Counted from the first letter of the stretch, positions 1-8,471 are shown. The stretch is DNA of 46,219 bases from Methanoregula sp. (GCF_028712425.1 NZ_JAQTQD010000020.1:1-46219); one strand, 5' to 3'. Program-made: numbers and translations. The notes: generated from the sequence alone by a model not told the origin.

Positions 1-2
1 CC

Positions 3-749
3 CTCATCCTCTTTCTTGTTATCAGCGGGATGCTCCTTGGCCTCCTCTTCTACTCTCCGCTCTCCACGCTTCTTTCGAGCCTTGCAAGCCCCGAGATCCA
101 GTTTGCGATCCTGCTCAGTCTTGTAACGAGCGTGGCATCGACCATCATCTGCATAGCCATCGCCGTCCCGGTTGCCTATGCGCTTGCCCGGTATACGTTC
201 CCGGGAAAGCGGATCGCAAGCCTTGTCCTGACACTCCCCCTGACGCTCCCCCCGCTGGTTGCCGGCATTGCGCTCCTCCTCTTTTTCGGTACAACCCCGT
301 GGGGAAAGGCGCTCGACAGTGCCGGCTTTGCGGTTATCTTCACACCGCTGGGGATCATCGTTGCGGAAGTCTTCGTCAATCTCCCCTACATGGTCCGCAT
401 CATGCGCTCGACATTTGCATCCATCAATCCGCGGTTCGAGCACGTGGCAAAGACGCTCGGGTGCACGGAGACCGGTGCATTCTTCCGGGTCTCGCTTCCC
501 ATGGCACGGCACGGACTGATAGCCGGTACCGTGATCACGTGGTCCAAGGCAATGGGGGAGTTCGGCGCCGTGCTGATGCTTGCCGGCGCAACAACCATGC
601 GGACCGAGACGCTGCCCATCGCCCTCTACCTCAATATCTCGACAGGAGACGTGGACCTTGCCATCGCGGCCGCTACCATCCTGATCCTGATCTCGCTTAT
701 CGCGCTCTGCACGGTCGAATACCTTGACAAGAACGTGAACGTCTTTTAG
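3..749 (+). CDS. wtpB: Tungstate/molybdate ABC transporter permease (5' partial)
   Basis: Integral membrane permease that carries tungstate or molybdate across the cytoplasmic membrane with the ATPase encoded next door. The reading frame is open to the window edge, so the true start is probably upstream; the first in-window ATG is at 30. Five to six hydrophobic segments are visible. The cytosolic EAA loop that docks on the ATPase is clear (EHVAKTLGCTETGAFFRVSL), followed by the GTVITWSKAMGEFGAVLMLAG segment region typical of ModB/WtpB/CysT permeases. The ATPase gene starts 12 bases after the stop, behind AGGAGGACC-like ribosome-binding bases (taggaggacc). A binding protein (wtpA) should lie just upstream, outside the window. 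Choice of tungstate over molybdate is inference from archaeal relatives. Confidence 0.88.
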   Translation, partial: LILFLVISGMLLGLLFYSPLSTLLSSLASPEIQFAILLSLVTSVASTIICIAIAVPVAYALARYTFPGKRIASLVLTLPLTLPPLVAGIALLLFFGTTPWGKALDSAGFAVIFTPLGIIVAEVFVNLPYMVRIMRSTFASINPRFEHVAKTLGCTETGAFFRVSLPMARHGLIAGTVITWSKAMGEFGAVLMLAGATTMRTETLPIALYLNISTGDVDLAIAAATILILISLIALCTVEYLDKNVNVF

Positions 750-761
750 GAGGACCAGTCC

Positions 762-1835
762 ATGCTTCGCATCGAATCCCTCTCCATCACGCTGGGTGAA
801 TTCTCCGTTCATGACGTTTCGCTTGAGATTCGTTCCGATGAGTACTTCATCGTCCTGGGCCCGACCGGCGCAGGAAAGACCGTTCTCCTGGAGACCATTG
901 CCGGGATCCATACTCCCAAGACCGGAAGGATCATTCTCGATACGGTTGACATTACGGACCGCGAGCCCCGCGAGCGGAACATCGGCATGGTGTACCAGGA
1001 CTACATGCTCTTCCCCCATCTCACGGTCGAAGAGAACATCGCGTTCGGGCTGCGCCAGAAAAAAGTCCCTGTACATGAACAGCGGGATCGCGTGCTGGAA
1101 ATGTACGACCTGATGGAGATCGGGCATCTGAAAAAACGCTACCCCGGCACGCTCTCCGGGGGAGAACAACAGCGGGTAGCCCTTGCCCGGGCCCTCGTGC
1201 TCCGGCCTGAGGTCCTGCTTCTCGATGAGCCGATGAGCGCACTCGACAGCCGGAGCCGGGAGCGGATGCGCCGGGAACTCTCCCGGATCCGGAGCGTCAC
1301 CGGGACAACCATCGTCCAGATCACCCACCATTTCGACGATGTCTTTGCCCTTGCCGACCGGATCGCCATCATGCGGGAGGGGCGGATTGTTCAGGTAGGG
1401 GAAACCTCAGAAGTATTTCTCCACCCCTCCGACACCTTCGTTGCCGAGTTCCTGGGGATCGGCAACATCATCCGGGGGAGATCGGATCGCGAGGGCAATA
1501 TCACCCGCATCACACCCGCCCGCGGCCCGACCTTTACTGCGGCCTCACCAGTCACGGGAGACGTGGTCGCCACCCTGCATGCCGAGGACGTTATCCTCTC
1601 AAAAGCCCCGTTCGAGTCCAGTGCCCGAAACTGCCTGCCGGGGACCGTTACCGGGATCGTTTCTTCGGGAAGCACAGTGCGGGTGAGCCTGGATGCGGGG
1701 TTCCCGCTTACGGCACTCCTCACCCGCGAGAGCTGCCGTGACCTTGATCTGAAAGAGGGGAGCGGAGTATTTGCAACGTTCAAGGCAACAGCGGTGCATG
1801 TGATCCCCATGAATGGGAATGGACGCCCGGAGTGA
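762..1835 (+). CDS. wtpC: Tungstate/molybdate ABC transporter ATP-binding protein
   Basis: ATPase subunit that powers oxyanion uptake through the permease just upstream. Walker A is GPTGAGKT at residues 33-40, the Q-loop is in MVYQDYMLFP, the ABC signature is LSGGEQQRVALARAL, and Walker B is LLLDEPMSALD, followed by the switch histidine in QITHHFDD. The C-terminal 110 residues look like a TOBE-type regulatory domain, as in ModC/WtpC, which in relatives binds the oxyanion and inhibits transport. The length of 357 residues is normal. The start is supported by the ribosome-binding bases aggaggacc shortly before ATG. It forms an operon with the permease. Specificity for tungstate rather than molybdate or sulfate cannot be read from this sequence alone. 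Confidence 0.9.
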   Translation: MLRIESLSITLGEFSVHDVSLEIRSDEYFIVLGPTGAGKTVLLETIAGIHTPKTGRIILDTVDITDREPRERNIGMVYQDYMLFPHLTVEENIAFGLRQKKVPVHEQRDRVLEMYDLMEIGHLKKRYPGTLSGGEQQRVALARALVLRPEVLLLDEPMSALDSRSRERMRRELSRIRSVTGTTIVQITHHFDDVFALADRIAIMREGRIVQVGETSEVFLHPSDTFVAEFLGIGNIIRGRSDREGNITRITPARGPTFTAASPVTGDVVATLHAEDVILSKAPFESSARNCLPGTVTGIVSSGSTVRVSLDAGFPLTALLTRESCRDLDLKEGSGVFATFKATAVHVIPMNGNGRPE

Positions 1836-1910
1836 GAGCCCGCGGGGTAATACTTTCACCATTCCCTGCCACGCTTTTATCGTGCTCCTTAAGAAACAAT
1901 ACCGACAACC

Positions 1911-2387
1911 ATGATACCTGATTGCAGGCTTACGGCATTTGTTCTCTTTGTCAGCAACATTGAACAATCGAAACGGTTTTACCAGGATCTCCTTGGCCTT
2001 GAGATCGAGATGGACATCGGGGTGAATGTGGGATTTAAAAACGGCCTTGCACTCTGGCAGAAGGATTATGCCCTGAATGTGATCCACGGAAAGCAGACAC
2101 CGCCTGTCAGGGGAAACGATATCGAGATCTATTTCGAGACCGGGTCCATCGAAGGTGCCTGGGAAACCGTTTGTTCGCAGGGTGTCGAAATCGTCCACGA
2201 GCCCCGCGAGCAGCCATGGGGCCAGAGAGTGTTCCGGGTCTATGATCCGGACCGGTTTATTGTCGAATTCGGGGAACCGATGCAGGCAGTCATCCTTCGG
2301 ATGCATCGCGAGGGGATGACAGAAGAGGAGATCGCAAAGAAAACAACAATGCCAGAGGAGATCGTGCACCAGATAATGACAGGGTGA
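1911..2387 (+). CDS. VOC (glyoxalase/bleomycin-resistance) superfamily protein
   Basis: A 158-residue protein of the vicinal oxygen chelate fold. The N-terminal pattern (FVLFVSNIEQSKRFYQDLLG) and the later RVFRVYDPDRFIVEFGEP strand are the usual family signature. Residues in the last 30 positions (HREGMTEEEIAKKTTMPEEI) look like a small helix-turn-helix-like tail, which is not part of the basic fold. A TATA-like gcttttatc lies about 35 bases before the ATG, suggesting its own short-leader transcript. VOC proteins include lyases, isomerases, dioxygenases and resistance proteins; the substrate here cannot be predicted. Confidence 0.8.
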   Translation: MIPDCRLTAFVLFVSNIEQSKRFYQDLLGLEIEMDIGVNVGFKNGLALWQKDYALNVIHGKQTPPVRGNDIEIYFETGSIEGAWETVCSQGVEIVHEPREQPWGQRVFRVYDPDRFIVEFGEPMQAVILRMHREGMTEEEIAKKTTMPEEIVHQIMTG

Positions 2388-2415
2388 AGGCCGGGGATTC
2401 ACGGGATACCAAGAC

Positions 2416-2457
2416 GATAATAGCAGGACATCCCTGCGATAATTGCAGGACATCCCT
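2416..2457. repeat. Short tandem direct repeat (2 x 22-bp period)
   Basis: Two near-identical 20-base copies, each beginning gataat and ending gcaggacatccct, start at 2416 and 2438. They differ at one base. They lie downstream of the VOC gene in the 175-base space before the convergent DsrE-like gene; nothing else is visible there. Confidence 0.6.
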
Positions 2458-2562
2458 TCAGGAGCTGGAAATCTCCCTGTTTATAGTGGGAAAAAACGCC
2501 CGGGTGATTCCAATGAGGTGAAGCGGTCAGCTGGCTCTGCCACTAAAAAACACCGGTCGCCT

Positions 2563-3810
2563 CTAAAACACCAGCACGCGCTGGTGCTCGGCCTGCACGT
2601 TCCCGGGCGGGTAAAAAAGGATCTTGCCAAATCCGGGATACCCGATGTCGAGGACAGCATTCAGGTCCTTGATCTTCGCAAGGCCCCGCTTCTGCAGGGA
2701 GGGCACGAGAACGAAGAAGTGGAGGTTCTCGCTGCCGGCGACAGTGTTGATGACCTCCTGGATATTGAACGGCACGGAGTCCGGGGGTACCCGGTGGCCA
2801 CCGGCAACCGTGTGGACTCCGTCCTCAATAAAGACCACCCGGGTCAGGATGCCCTGGTGGGCGCAGGCAACGGCAAACGAGAGGGCGCCAAATGCGTGCT
2901 CCGTGCTGTACGGGTTGCTTGTGACAAGGACAGTGACCGGAGGAGCCGTGCTGCTCTTCTCGGCCCGGTCGAATGAGACTGCAGCTCCTTTCTTCGGGAA
3001 CTGGATCGAACCGGAATTCGCGGAAAGGATAATGTGGGATCGCTCGAACCGGTCAATGATTGCGTTCATGTCCCGTATATGAAAAGGCTTAATGGTACAG
3101 GTTGAGATTACCGACCCGTTCCCGTCGTCCCAGGTGCTGTAGCCCCGGGCTGTTGCGCACCGGTTGCAGGCAAGGAACGTGCTGGGGAGACCCTGCCGCA
3201 CCGCACGGTCGTGTATTTCCATGAGGCCCGTGCCGATATTCTCGGCCTCCGTTGGTTTCTGGCCGTTGTGGGCAATGTGGATCCCGTCAAGATTGGCATA
3301 GAGTTCGGGAGAGAGCCGGGCCGCAAGGCCGGCTGAGAGGCAGTTGACGCCATACCATGCTGACAGGTGCATGTAGGGGGACTCGTTCTGGAGCCAGCCG
3401 ACAGCGTCCGGGAGCGGCGGCCGGTTCTGCCGGACGAGCCCGATCACGTCATTCCAGAACGAGGGGCGGTTGTCAGCAGAAAGGCTGTTGTTGTCGATCA
3501 CCTGGTCGGGGTATTTCATCTTCAGGCGCTGGACCGTGATCCCGCGGAGCTCCAGTTCCTGCCGGTCGCAGACAAGACGGACCGAGGCAAGGGAGAGGAT
3601 CACTTCCCAGGCCTGCCGGGTCTCGGTGTCTTCAAGGCTGTACAGCGCATCGCCGGTGAGGAGGAGCACCACCCCCGGGCTCCCGGCCGGGGCCCGGTGC
3701 ATCAGGGTCTCCGGGTAGAGCTGGACAAAGAAGAACTTGAGGCACTCCTCGAGCCAGGAGAGCCGTTCCAGGGACACGTGCCCGGACAGGAGGAAAAAAT
3801 GCGTTGTCAT
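2563..3810 (-). CDS. Multi-domain DsrE-like sulfur-relay protein
   Basis: A 415-residue protein that appears to be a fusion of DsrE-fold modules. The C-terminal third (VTVLVTSNPYSTEHAFGALS then ACAHQGILTRVVFIEDGVH) matches the DsrE/TusD pattern. The middle third has LDGIHIAHNGQKPTEAENIG and the cysteine-bearing FLACNRCATARGYSTW. The N-terminal third contains VVLLLTGDALYSLED, reminiscent of DsrH/TusB. Known relatives pass persulfide sulfur between carriers. The gene lies 27 bases downstream of a TusA-like gene on the same strand, fitting a sulfur-relay operon, and diverges from moeA, so sulfur supply for a cofactor or tRNA is possible. Triple fusion is inferred by eye; domain limits are approximate. 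Confidence 0.7.
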   Translation of the reverse strand: MTTHFFLLSGHVSLERLSWLEECLKFFFVQLYPETLMHRAPAGSPGVVLLLTGDALYSLEDTETRQAWEVILSLASVRLVCDRQELELRGITVQRLKMKYPDQVIDNNSLSADNRPSFWNDVIGLVRQNRPPLPDAVGWLQNESPYMHLSAWYGVNCLSAGLAARLSPELYANLDGIHIAHNGQKPTEAENIGTGLMEIHDRAVRQGLPSTFLACNRCATARGYSTWDDGNGSVISTCTIKPFHIRDMNAIIDRFERSHIILSANSGSIQFPKKGAAVSFDRAEKSSTAPPVTVLVTSNPYSTEHAFGALSFAVACAHQGILTRVVFIEDGVHTVAGGHRVPPDSVPFNIQEVINTVAGSENLHFFVLVPSLQKRGLAKIKDLNAVLDIGYPGFGKILFYPPGNVQAEHQRVLVF

Positions 3811-3837
3811 GGTCGGATGGCAATGGGGAACAATATC

Positions 3838-4065
3838 TTATTTTCTTGCAAGCCGGATCTCCCAGTGCCCGTCCGGTGATCTCACGGTTTCCATCGAGAG
3901 TCCCTCCTCCCGTGCGATCCGCGGAATAGAGGTCGTAACGGCGGGGAAATTATCGCAGGTAATGAATAATTCCCCGGACGGGGATAAAGCCTTTGCTTCC
4001 TTCTCAACCACCGAAAGGCAGTACGGGCTCGTCTTACCGGAGATATCGAGTTTCTTTGCTGCCAT
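3838..4065 (-). CDS. TusA/SirA-like small protein with altered active site
   Basis: A 75-residue protein with the beta-alpha-beta-alpha-beta pattern of TusA sulfur carriers: KLDISGKTSPYCLSVVEKEA, then LFITCDNFPAVTTSIPRIAREEG, then VRSPDGHWEIRLARK. In TusA the first strand ends in CPxP and the first Cys carries sulfur. Here this is SPYC: the Cys is replaced by Ser and a Cys occupies the second Pro position. I use the ATG at 4065; a longer frame to 4173 has no family similarity. It is the promoter-proximal gene of a two-gene unit with the DsrE-like protein. It could be a degenerate carrier or one using the displaced Cys. Confidence 0.7.
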   Translation of the reverse strand: MAAKKLDISGKTSPYCLSVVEKEAKALSPSGELFITCDNFPAVTTSIPRIAREEGLSMETVRSPDGHWEIRLARK

Positions 4066-4185
4066 AAGAACCCTTGTCCGGGGGACCTCATTGAGTATTC
4101 TCCCTTCCGCGAAGATAATCCCTTGGCCGGGGATGCAATGAAAACAGGTAAACCCAATGAAGAAGTACACCAAAGGTGATCAACC

Positions 4186-4362
4186 ATGAGTGACGCGAAG
4201 ATCAAAAAAGCACTGCAGGAAGCGGGAATAACAGAGAAGATCACCTGTGCCCAGGCATTTGATATAGCACAGAAAGTAAAAGTCTCCCGGATGGCAGTCG
4301 GGGAGTACTGCACGAAGAACCGGATCAAGATCCGGGAGTGCCAGCTGGGCTGCTTCAAATGA
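4186..4362 (+). CDS. Small helix-turn-helix protein upstream of moeA (58 aa)
   Basis: A 58-residue ORF starting MSDAKIKKALQEAG and ending ECQLGCFK. The ribosome-binding bases aggtgat lie about 7 bases before the ATG. The middle (CAQAFDIAQKVKVSRMAVGEYC) reads as a helix-turn-helix: a helix, a turn around KVKVS, and a second helix. Four cysteines (residues 21, 42, 52, 56) could bind metal. Its TGA overlaps the ATG of moeA as ATGA, so the two are translationally coupled. I recall similar small proteins next to molybdopterin genes in other methanogens and some bacteria, but cannot check. A regulatory or cofactor-related role is inference. Confidence 0.75.
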   Translation: MSDAKIKKALQEAGITEKITCAQAFDIAQKVKVSRMAVGEYCTKNRIKIRECQLGCFK

Positions 4363-5567
4363 GCAGGTTCTTCTCTGTCATCTCAGTGACCGATGCAGTG
4401 AAGGTTGCAGAGAAGATCGCCCCGTTACCCGGGAAGGAGACCGTCCCGGTCGAAATCTCCGCAGGGCGCGTACTGGCCTCCGACATTTCTGCTGACACGG
4501 ACGTCCCGGGCTTCGACCGGTCCGTGGTGGACGGGTACGCCGTGCGGTCGGCCGATACGGCGGGCGCGGGGAACTCTGCCCCTGCCCTCATCCGGTGTGC
4601 AGGAAGAGTAGCGATGGGAAAGCACGATGCGACCCTCGCGGTTGGAAACGCCGGGTGTGCCTATATCCCGACCGGGGGCATCCTCCCGCCGGGAGCCGAC
4701 GCTGCGGTCATGATTGAGTACACGGAGGTTGCCGGGGACACGGTCCTTTTGAAGAAGGCTGCATCCTATGGCGAGAACATCATCCGGAAAGACGAGGACT
4801 TCCAGGCCGGCGAGACAGTCTTTTTGGCCGGAAGACGGCTCAGCCCGCAGGACACAGGGGTGCTTGCGGCCTGCGGGTGTATGGACGTCCCCGTTGCAAA
4901 GAAGCCGGTGGTCGCTATCATCTCGACAGGCAACGAGCTCGTGCCGGGAGGGGTCGTGCCCGGGCCAGGGCAGGTACGGGACGCCAATGGCCCGATGCTC
5001 TCTTCGTGGCTCCGCGAGTACGGGTGCGAACCCCGCCTCTATGGGATCGTCAAGGACGAGCGCGAAGCGTTCGAGGCAGTGATCGCCAGGGCAGTATCAG
5101 AATGTGACGTGGTGCTCCTCTCCGGGGGAAGCTCCAAGGATGACCGGGACATGACCGCACGGGTTATTGCAGACAAGGGAACGGTGCTTGTCCACGGGAT
5201 CGCCCTTGCGCCGGGCAAGCCGACCATTATCGGAACGATCGATAGTAAACCGGTCTTCGGGCTCCCCGGCCACCCGGCCTCGGCCTTTGTTGTCCTGATC
5301 GCGATCGTCCGCCCGCTGCTCGACCGGATGCTTGGGCAGACTGATCCTCTCATCAATACCGTGCAGGCAACCCTTTCTGAGAACATCCCCTCGCAGCGGG
5401 GGAGGGAGGAGTATGTCCGCGTGAAGCTCAGGGACGGGGTCGCGACCCCGCTCTTTGGCAAGTCCGGACTCCTCAACACGCTTGTCCGGAGCCACGGATT
5501 GATCCGGATCCCGGCAGGGTTCGAGGGATTGGAGAAGGGGAGCACCGTTGATGTAATCCTGTGGTGA
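4359..5567 (+). CDS. moeA: Molybdopterin molybdenumtransferase MoeA
   Basis: Inserts molybdenum or tungsten into adenylylated molybdopterin, the last common step of Mo/W cofactor assembly, needed by formylmethanofuran and formate dehydrogenases. Visible family motifs: DVPGFDRSVVDGYAVRS near residue 50, IPTGGILPPGADAAVM near 105, ISTGNELV near 190, LLSGGSSKDDRDM near 255, HGIALAPGKPTIIG and GLPGHPASAFV near 305. The usual GGxSxGxxD reads GGSSKDDRD, with the second Gly replaced. The length of 402 residues is normal. I chose the ATG at 4359 because it overlaps the stop of the small HTH gene by 4 bases; an upstream frame start at 4338 adds unrelated residues. Oligo-T follows the stop. Confidence 0.92.
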   Translation: MSRFFSVISVTDAVKVAEKIAPLPGKETVPVEISAGRVLASDISADTDVPGFDRSVVDGYAVRSADTAGAGNSAPALIRCAGRVAMGKHDATLAVGNAGCAYIPTGGILPPGADAAVMIEYTEVAGDTVLLKKAASYGENIIRKDEDFQAGETVFLAGRRLSPQDTGVLAACGCMDVPVAKKPVVAIISTGNELVPGGVVPGPGQVRDANGPMLSSWLREYGCEPRLYGIVKDEREAFEAVIARAVSECDVVLLSGGSSKDDRDMTARVIADKGTVLVHGIALAPGKPTIIGTIDSKPVFGLPGHPASAFVVLIAIVRPLLDRMLGQTDPLINTVQATLSENIPSQRGREEYVRVKLRDGVATPLFGKSGLLNTLVRSHGLIRIPAGFEGLEKGSTVDVILW

Positions 5568-5610
5568 CCCGGACCTTCGATGAGGCCACCCTGCTCCAGA
5601 TGGAGCCGAT

Positions 5611-5620
5611 TCTTTTTTTA
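5611..5620 (+). terminator. Oligo-T terminator after moeA
   Basis: A run of seven T (within ttcttttttt) lies about 45 bases after the moeA stop. Archaeal RNA polymerase stops at such runs. It also marks the boundary with the convergent acyltransferase gene. Confidence 0.4.
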
Positions 5621-5627
5621 CAGCCGC

Positions 5628-6737
5628 TCACGCAGTATCCTTCTTCTGGACGGCAATACCGAACAGTGCCCGCACAACCGGAATTCTCCTGACGATCTCG
5701 TAACAGGCAAACGTCACAAAGAGACTGATGAGAACGATCAGCGTGAATTGAACCACCGGCGGGACAGGAACGGCGATAAGGTAGTACGCAGCAGCCACCA
5801 GGACGGCATGGTGGATGATGTATACCGGGTACGATGCCCCTGCAAGATATTCTGTGATGGTGTTGGAGAAGTTCAGCAGGTGCCTGCCGGTTCCCAGGAG
5901 GGCGAGGACACCGGCCCAGCCGGTGAGGACATAGAGCGGGGAAGAACCCCAGAAGAATCCCCAGTTGCCGAGCATGATGCCGCCAATCCACATGACGCCG
6001 GCAGTGAGCGCAATCCATAGTGCAACGAGAAGAGCCCAATTCTTGTCCAGAGACACCTGTGCCTCATCGGACGCAACCAGGGCATACCCGATGAGGAAGA
6101 ACAACAAGTACGAGGGCAACGAATACCCGCCCACGTTCGGGCCGGCAGCGTTCAGGAGCCAGGCCGGAATAAAAAGGAGGAGGAGAACCGGAAGGGGCAT
6201 GACGATGGAGGTAAACCGGGACCCGATCAGCCGCCGCGAGAGCTGGATAAGGCAGAGTGCTGCAAGGGAGACGAGAAAGAGGAACAGGAGGAACCAGAGG
6301 TGGTCTACGCTGAATTCACCGGTCATCCCGTTGGTGTACGGGAAGGCGGAAAAAGAGCTGAAGAAGTGCACGACCGCGCCGGCATAACTCCCGTCATAGC
6401 CGGTGTGGAATTTCAGGGCAAAATAGGCAATAACAGGGCAGACAATAACCACCCCGGCAAAGAAGGGGACGAGGAGCCGCCCTGCACGTTCCTTCAGGTA
6501 CGCGAGGGGCGTGCGTTTCTGCAACGCGAACGTTGTGCTGATACCGGCAATGCAGAAAAGGAGCGGCATGATCCAGGGCTCGATGGCAACCGTGAGACAA
6601 TGCGCTGCCACGGAGGGGTACGGGGACATGACATAGTAGCTGTACCACCCGGCACAGAAGACGAAAGCGGCGTGGGTCGGGAAGAGCAAAAGAATAGCTA
6701 TCCACCGCAGGTTGTCGATGAAATGCAGCCGGACCAT
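5628..6737 (-). CDS. Acyltransferase 3 family membrane protein
   Basis: A 369-residue integral membrane protein with about ten hydrophobic segments. The N-terminus, RLHFIDNLRWIAILLLFPTH, holds the conserved aspartate and the histidine expected after the first membrane helix in the OafA/OpgC acyltransferase family, which move acyl groups onto sugars or lipids. Later features are LYVLTGWAGVLALLGTGRHL and the YPVYIIHHAVLV helix common to this family. It is convergent with moeA and has no obvious link to the Mo/W genes. The acyl acceptor could be a surface glycan; that is a guess. Confidence 0.85.
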   Translation of the reverse strand: MVRLHFIDNLRWIAILLLFPTHAAFVFCAGWYSYYVMSPYPSVAAHCLTVAIEPWIMPLLFCIAGISTTFALQKRTPLAYLKERAGRLLVPFFAGVVIVCPVIAYFALKFHTGYDGSYAGAVVHFFSSFSAFPYTNGMTGEFSVDHLWFLLFLFLVSLAALCLIQLSRRLIGSRFTSIVMPLPVLLLLFIPAWLLNAAGPNVGGYSLPSYLLFFLIGYALVASDEAQVSLDKNWALLVALWIALTAGVMWIGGIMLGNWGFFWGSSPLYVLTGWAGVLALLGTGRHLLNFSNTITEYLAGASYPVYIIHHAVLVAAAYYLIAVPVPPVVQFTLIVLISLFVTFACYEIVRRIPVVRALFGIAVQKKDTA

Positions 6738-6805
6738 GAGATGATCTGATATTCGATACCGGGAAAGAAGACGGTTACGCTATGAACTGCCCCCGCCCAA
6801 CTGTT

Positions 6806-7948
6806 TCAGCTCGCCAATGCTGCTCTCTTCGCGTGCCATGCCAGCAGGTACGCAAGGGCCATCCCCGCGATGAAGGCAAGCGTGATCGAGCTGACGAGTG
6901 CAAGGAACCCGATGACCACAGTCACGGTAAGCGAATCGGTTTTCAGGCTGTGGCGCCCCATCTCGATCCCGACAAAGACAAGCAACGCGCCGAGCACGCC
7001 CACCGCAATGAGGGAGAGGACCTGCGGGGAGGTGAAGAACAGGGCAAGCACAATGAAGATCAGGCCGGCATAGATGTTTGCCCCGCCGGTACGGGCGCCG
7101 TACCGGTACTGCCCCGCAAGCCCACCGGCGCCATGGCACATCGGGAAGCCGCCGAACGGGACTGATGTCAGGTTCATCAGGCCGATGGTGGTGGAGAATT
7201 TCTTTGGCGGGACATCCCGTCCAAACAGGTCCTTTGTCAGGAGCGAGGTGGCAAGGATGGCATTTGCGATGGTGAGGACAAGTTGCGGGAGAACGAGTTC
7301 TGTGAGCGCAGGGACGATATCCGTGGGCAGGGGGATCACCAGCCGGGGTGCAGGGATCAGGCTGATCGGGGGCAGGCCAAAGAGCACGATACCCCCGAGA
7401 AGGCCCACGGCAATGACGCAGATCGAAGAGATGTCAGGGATCCCCCGGAACCGGACCAGGAGGAGGAAGCCGACAATGACCGCGATCCCGATCCCGAAGA
7501 AGAGGGGATCTTCGATGATGAACCCGGCTGACGAGCGGAAGAGGAGGAGGGCAAGACCGAGCTGGATGCCCCGGACAACGCACTGGGGCACGTACTGTTC
7601 AATGATCTCGAAGAAACGGCCATAGCCAAGGATGAGGAAGATGATACCGAGGACCAGGCCGGCAACAGCGATCTCCCCGGCCGAGATCCCACCGGTTGCA
7701 CCCGCGGCAATGACCACGACTGCGATAGCCTTCATCGGCTCCAGCGGGATGGGCAGACGGTAATACAGGCCGGTGAGGATGAACCAGATCCCAAAAAAGA
7801 GGAGGATGTAGCGGGGGTCCACATCAGAGACGAGCGCAACGGCAAGGATGAGCGGGATGATCGTCCCGAAGTCCCCGAGCGATCCTGCAAGCTCCGTGAG
7901 AGAGAACGAGAACGGGATCGGGGAGGATATTTCTGTCGCCTGGGTCAC
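6806..7948 (-). CDS. Putative sulfate/molybdate transporter (MOT1-like)
   Basis: A membrane protein of about 380 residues with ten or more hydrophobic segments. The opening SLTELAGSLGDFGTIIPLIL and the later GFPMCHGAGGLAGQYRYGAR are the two signature motifs of the MOT1 (molybdate) branch of the sulfate transporter superfamily. I set the start at the GTG at 7948, because a TATA-like tttattgtag lies about 27 bases upstream, as in leaderless archaeal genes; a longer frame reaches a GTG at 8020. Its position close to the tungstate ABC transporter and moeA suggests a second uptake route for molybdate or tungstate. Sulfate remains possible. Confidence 0.8.
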   Translation of the reverse strand: MTQATEISSPIPFSFSLTELAGSLGDFGTIIPLILAVALVSDVDPRYILLFFGIWFILTGLYYRLPIPLEPMKAIAVVVIAAGATGGISAGEIAVAGLVLGIIFLILGYGRFFEIIEQYVPQCVVRGIQLGLALLLFRSSAGFIIEDPLFFGIGIAVIVGFLLLVRFRGIPDISSICVIAVGLLGGIVLFGLPPISLIPAPRLVIPLPTDIVPALTELVLPQLVLTIANAILATSLLTKDLFGRDVPPKKFSTTIGLMNLTSVPFGGFPMCHGAGGLAGQYRYGARTGGANIYAGLIFIVLALFFTSPQVLSLIAVGVLGALLVFVGIEMGRHSLKTDSLTVTVVIGFLALVSSITLAFIAGMALAYLLAWHAKRAALAS

Positions 7949-8086
7949 GGGATAGTATCCTTTTGCGTTTACTACAATAAAGGGGATGAACGGGATTAAC
8001 CTTTCCAGCCGCCCCGCCACCTGCCGTCGGGCACGTATTCAATAAATTTATCTGCTTGTTTACTGTAACAGTCACTAAGGTATGCT

Positions 8087-8275
8087 ATGGCGGATATGTT
8101 CACGGACCTTTTAATCTATATCGGTATAGGGGTCATCACGTTTGCCATCGGGATGGTACTCGGTTACCAGCTGCTGGTCATGCACTACACGAAACGGTTC
8201 CTCGTGGTTGCAAAGGAGTGTTCGGATGCTGATTCGGTAGTCCCGCTCGTGGACGAACTTGCGAGGGAGTCGTAA
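8087..8275 (+). CDS. Small single-span membrane protein
   Basis: 62 residues: one long hydrophobic helix (residues 8-30, IYIGIGVITFAIGMVLGYQL) followed by a basic/acidic cytosolic tail. I do not recognise the family. The following gene starts 10 bases later and encodes a similar protein: both end the helix with a Q (YQLLVMHYTKRF; FQIAHIHYVRKL) followed by HY and a basic pair. The pair therefore looks like a tandem duplication. Confidence 0.65.
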   Translation: MADMFTDLLIYIGIGVITFAIGMVLGYQLLVMHYTKRFLVVAKECSDADSVVPLVDELARES

Positions 8276-8285
8276 CGGAGGAACC

Positions 8286-8471
8286 ATGGTAGACCTACTG
8301 AGTTATTCCCTGGTCATAATCACCTGCTTCTGTTTTGGCCTGATTGTCAGTTTCCAGATTGCACATATCCACTATGTGAGAAAACTTACGGCGCTGGTAC
8401 GCCGCTCCGTATCCACGAAGACCATCGCGCCGGTGCTTGCCGAATACGAGACGCTCAAGCCCCGGAAATAA
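8286..8471 (+). CDS. Small single-span membrane protein, paralogue of the preceding gene
   Basis: 61 residues with a single hydrophobic helix (SYSLVIITCFCFGLIVSFQI) and a basic tail ending PRK. Ribosome-binding bases cggagga lie 5 bases before the ATG. It shares the layout and the HY[VT][KR][RK] junction of its upstream neighbour, with which it forms a two-gene unit. The function is unknown. A T-rich stretch (tcttttcttctttgttt) follows the stop and probably ends transcription. Confidence 0.65.
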   Translation: MVDLLSYSLVIITCFCFGLIVSFQIAHIHYVRKLTALVRRSVSTKTIAPVLAEYETLKPRK

